A stretch of DNA of 7,873 bases, from the NCBI GenBank assembly GCA_037444845.1, contig JBBILQ010000086.1:1-7873 (forward strand). Reading direction: 5' to 3'. Within the stretch, counting starts at the first letter, position 1. The number at the start of each line of letters is the position of its first letter. Made by a program: the position numbers and the translations under genes. The notes under the pieces are model-generated. The model was not told where the DNA came from, made no database searches, and saw only the letters and a list, made by a program, of their open reading frames with translations. Below are positions 5,472-7,873 of this stretch, piece after piece. This DNA comes from JARYMI01 sp037444845 (GTDB lineage: Bacteria; Acidobacteriota; Aminicenantia; Aminicenantales; UBA8522).

Positions 5472-7820
5472 TTATTCGAGCAGCCCTCGGAGGATCTCCT
5501 GGGCTACTTGCTTCGCCTGTTTTCCCGTTTCTCTCGAAGGGCCTACGCAGGAAGGGCATCCCTCGCGGCAAGGGCAGATAGCAATCGTCTTCAGGCAATG
5601 CTGGAGAAGACTCCTCTCCAGTTCAAAGAGAGCCGGACTCAGCCCGATGCCACCCGGATAATTGTCGTAGATGAAGATGTTCGGCTCGAAATCTGGCCCC
5701 ATAAAGACGGGCTGTTCTTCGATGGGAGCGACCTTAAGAGGAATATCCCGCGGCGGCACGGACTCCCCCGTCATGTTGTCGCCGATGGAGACGCCTACGT
5801 CGTGGAGATCGCACATCATAAATAGTGGGGAGACATGGTGGAGGAGGTAGGCCAGACCGAACAGGCCGTTTATTTTCTCGTCGGAAGAAAAGGGTAATCG
5901 CTGGACAAAAGGAGCGACAATGGTCAGCCAGTAGGCTGTTGTGTGCATCTCGTTCTGCGGCAGGCTGAGGTTTCCGGCGCCGACATTTTCCATGGTGAAA
6001 AATTTTATTTTTTTAAACCCGACGACCTGTGTGGCGACGTGAACTTCACCGTGGGAAACCCGGCAGCGGTCCAGCTTCTTCTTGTCAAAAACATCGAGAA
6101 TCTTGATTTTGGTGTAGTCGATGGCGTCGGTGAAGTAATCCACGTCTGTCTTTTTGACATGGGCCTTCCGCTGGTCAAAATCTAACTTTTCTACGAAGTA
6201 CTGCTCCCCCTCGCACATGTAAATGGCCTTAGGGTGGAGGGTGGTCAGGGCAGAGGAGAAATCGACCTCGGCGATGGCCTTTGTTTCCTGGGTCGTGTCC
6301 ACGACGACAAAATTGTCGGAACTGATGCTGCGAAGGCTGACGCCGTCCGCCGGGTAGGCGTCCGAGGTCCAGTACCACTTTTCTTTCGAATGGTGGAGGA
6401 GCTCTTCCTCTTCCAGGAATTTCAGGATTTCGGCGATGTCCATCCGGCCGAACTTTTCTCCGTCGCTGAAAGGGAGCTCGAACGACGCGCACTCGACATG
6501 GCTGACCAGGATGGACAGGTTGTCTGGGTTGATCAACGCTCTCTCCGGGCTCTTGGAGAAAAAGTACTCGGGATGGTTGACGATGAACTGGTCGAGAGGC
6601 GAGCTCGAGGCCACTAACACGGCTGCAGACTTGCCCGTTTTGCGGCCTGCCCGGCCAGCCCGCTGCCAGGTGCTGGCGATCGTTCCGGGATAGCCGGCAA
6701 GCACGGCTGCATCAAGGCTGCCGATGTCAATGCCAAGCTCGAGGGCATTTGTCGAGACAACGCCGAGAATTTTTCCTTCACGCAAGCCCTTTTCGATCTC
6801 CCGCCTCTTGAGCGGAAGATAGCCTCCCCGGTAGCCGCGGATCAGCCCTTCGTCCCGGGTCGATTTTTCGATTTCCTCTTTGAGGTAAGTCAGAAGAACC
6901 TCGGTATTCAAGCGGCTTTGGGCGAAGGCAATGGTCTGAAGGTTGTTCTTCAGGAAGACCGAAGCGACACGCCGGGATTCATTAATGTAAGACCGGCGAA
7001 TTCCCAGGAATCGGTTGACAACAGGAGGAGTGTAGAAAACAAAGTATTTCTCTCCCCGCGGAGCGCCGTTATTATCGACCAGAATGACAGGCTCTTCAAT
7101 CATCCTCTCGGCCATCTCGACGGGATTGGCGATGGTGGCCGTCGAGAGGATGAACTGGGGAGAAGAACCGTAGAAAGCGGCGATCCTCTTCAGTCGCCTG
7201 AGAACGTTGGCCAGGTGGCTGCCGAAGATTCCGCGGTAGTTATGGAGCTCATCGATGACGATGTACTTCAGGTTTTTGAACAGGTTGATCCATTTCGTAT
7301 GATGGGGCAGGATGCCGGTGTGAAGCATGTCTGGGTTGGTCAGGATGATCTGGCCAACGCCGCGGATGGCCTTGCGGGCATCTTGAGGCGTATCGCCGTC
7401 ATATGTGTAAATCTTGATGCCTTCGGGAAGAAGGTCGATGATCTCGTCAAGCTCGGCTCTCTGATCCTGGGAGAGAGCTTTGGTCGGAAAAAGGTAGATC
7501 GCCCGGCTCGACGGCCCGAGGAGAATCGCGTTGAGGACAGGAAGGTTGTAGCAAAGTGTCTTCCCGGAAGCTGTGGGCGTGACGACGACGATGTGTTTTC
7601 CCGCTTGGAGAACATCCCAGGATGTTCGCTGATGAGAGTAAAGCTTCAGGTACCCTTTCCGCTCGAGAGCTTGGCGCAGGCTGGCGTGGAGGCCGGCCGG
7701 ATAGTCGGCGTAGATTCCTTCCTGGGCGGGGATGTGCTTGATCGCTCGGATCGAATCTTCTTTGAGCCCCATTTCATTCAGGAGGCGGAGCGAATTGAGG
7801 AGGTTTTCTTCTCTGGTCAT
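5472..7820 (-). CDS. DEAD/DEAH-box DNA helicase with DUF1998/MrfA-type zinc site
   Basis: This 782-residue superfamily 2 helicase resembles B. subtilis MrfA (YprA, 749 residues), an ATP-dependent 3'-5' DNA helicase used in mitomycin C lesion repair. Motifs in order: Walker A TPTASGKT (81-88), Ia FPTKALSQDQ (111-120), Walker B DELH (190-193), III STATI (226-230), V STNALELGIDIG (356-367) and VI QRAGRAGR (386-393). The C-terminal region has IYDNYPGGIGLS (717-728) and a CxCx3Cx2C cluster (Cys749, 751, 755, 758), the signature of the MrfA zinc-binding domain. All motifs are intact. The start follows a predicted promoter (7869-7841) and a weak AGGA about 11 bases upstream. It converges on ktrA with 9 bases between stops, so it is probably a single-gene unit. 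The family call is firm; a role in crosslink or adduct repair is inferred, since no MrfB-like nuclease gene is in the window. Confidence 0.93.
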   Translation of the reverse strand: MTREENLLNSLRLLNEMGLKEDSIRAIKHIPAQEGIYADYPAGLHASLRQALERKGYLKLYSHQRTSWDVLQAGKHIVVVTPTASGKTLCYNLPVLNAILLGPSSRAIYLFPTKALSQDQRAELDEIIDLLPEGIKIYTYDGDTPQDARKAIRGVGQIILTNPDMLHTGILPHHTKWINLFKNLKYIVIDELHNYRGIFGSHLANVLRRLKRIAAFYGSSPQFILSTATIANPVEMAERMIEEPVILVDNNGAPRGEKYFVFYTPPVVNRFLGIRRSYINESRRVASVFLKNNLQTIAFAQSRLNTEVLLTYLKEEIEKSTRDEGLIRGYRGGYLPLKRREIEKGLREGKILGVVSTNALELGIDIGSLDAAVLAGYPGTIASTWQRAGRAGRKTGKSAAVLVASSSPLDQFIVNHPEYFFSKSPERALINPDNLSILVSHVECASFELPFSDGEKFGRMDIAEILKFLEEEELLHHSKEKWYWTSDAYPADGVSLRSISSDNFVVVDTTQETKAIAEVDFSSALTTLHPKAIYMCEGEQYFVEKLDFDQRKAHVKKTDVDYFTDAIDYTKIKILDVFDKKKLDRCRVSHGEVHVATQVVGFKKIKFFTMENVGAGNLSLPQNEMHTTAYWLTIVAPFVQRLPFSSDEKINGLFGLAYLLHHVSPLFMMCDLHDVGVSIGDNMTGESVPPRDIPLKVAPIEEQPVFMGPDFEPNIFIYDNYPGGIGLSPALFELERSLLQHCLKTIAICPCREGCPSCVGPSRETGKQAKQVAQEILRGLLE

Positions 7821-7840
7821 GGACTTTTGATTCCTGACCC

Positions 7841-7869
7841 ATCGTACCTTATAACAGAGAACCGGTCAA
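7841..7869 (-). promoter_or_regulatory. Predicted promoter of the helicase gene
   Basis: On the minus strand TTGACC (7869-7864) is five of six to the -35 consensus. After exactly 17 bases comes TACGAT (7846-7841), four of six to the -10 consensus. Transcription would begin near 7834, giving a leader of about 14 bases before the ATG at 7820. No other gene is visible in the 53 bases between the start codon and the window end. Confidence 0.5.
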
Positions 7870-7873
7870 TGCC

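Noticed and set aside
5455..5480. Bidirectional terminator between ktrA and the helicase gene
   Set aside because: Only 9 bases separate the stops, and I could find no stem with a flanking U-tract.
90..7820. A novel defence or mobile system built around the DUF1998 helicase
   Set aside because: DUF1998 helicases do occur in defence loci, but the neighbours here are Tol and Ktr housekeeping genes and no nuclease, methylase or phospholipase partner is present.

Overview
The window looks like a chromosomal core region of a Gram-negative (diderm) bacterium. The evidence is a Tol envelope operon with a periplasmic beta-propeller TolB and an energy transducer that has a single membrane anchor. Base composition is moderately GC-rich by eye. 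I cannot place the organism to genus. The short TonB-type transducer in the tolA position and a two-gene Ktr potassium system would suit an Acidobacteriota, Aminicenantota or delta-proteobacterial lineage, but that is a guess. There are seven protein genes and almost no spare DNA: no RNA gene, CRISPR array or transposase gene was seen, and no gene-free stretch exceeds about 100 bases.

Left part (90-3328, minus strand): a compact operon read right to left as tolQ, tolR, a TonB/TolA-like transducer, and tolB. The genes overlap by 11, 4 and 4 bases, so they are almost certainly co-transcribed and translationally coupled. Together they would form a proton-driven inner-membrane motor (TolQ-TolR) that pulls, through the transducer, on periplasmic TolB and an outer-membrane lipoprotein (Pal). 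This helps keep the outer membrane attached and constricting during division. The pal gene is not in the window and would be expected left of base 1. Bases 1-91 hold two inverted repeats, one of which supplies the tolB stop codon.

Centre (3293-3429): a short divergent regulatory region between tolQ and ktrB. It has two near mirror-image TTGACA boxes at the ends of an imperfect dyad. Both predicted promoters imply that the true starts of tolQ and ktrB lie a little inside the longest open frames.

Middle (3430-5462, plus strand): ktrB-ktrA, the pore and cytoplasmic RCK gating subunits of a potassium uptake system, 17 bases apart with a good Shine-Dalgarno before ktrA.

Right part (5472-7820, minus strand): a superfamily 2 DNA helicase of the MrfA/YprA type (DUF1998, four-cysteine zinc site), converging on ktrA with a 9-base gap. 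A promoter just upstream and the convergent neighbour downstream suggest it is transcribed alone.

I found no convincing undescribed system. The points most worth a second look are the mirrored divergent promoter, the pattern of short leaders without Shine-Dalgarno sites, the repeat that contains the tolB stop, and the TonB-like replacement of TolA.
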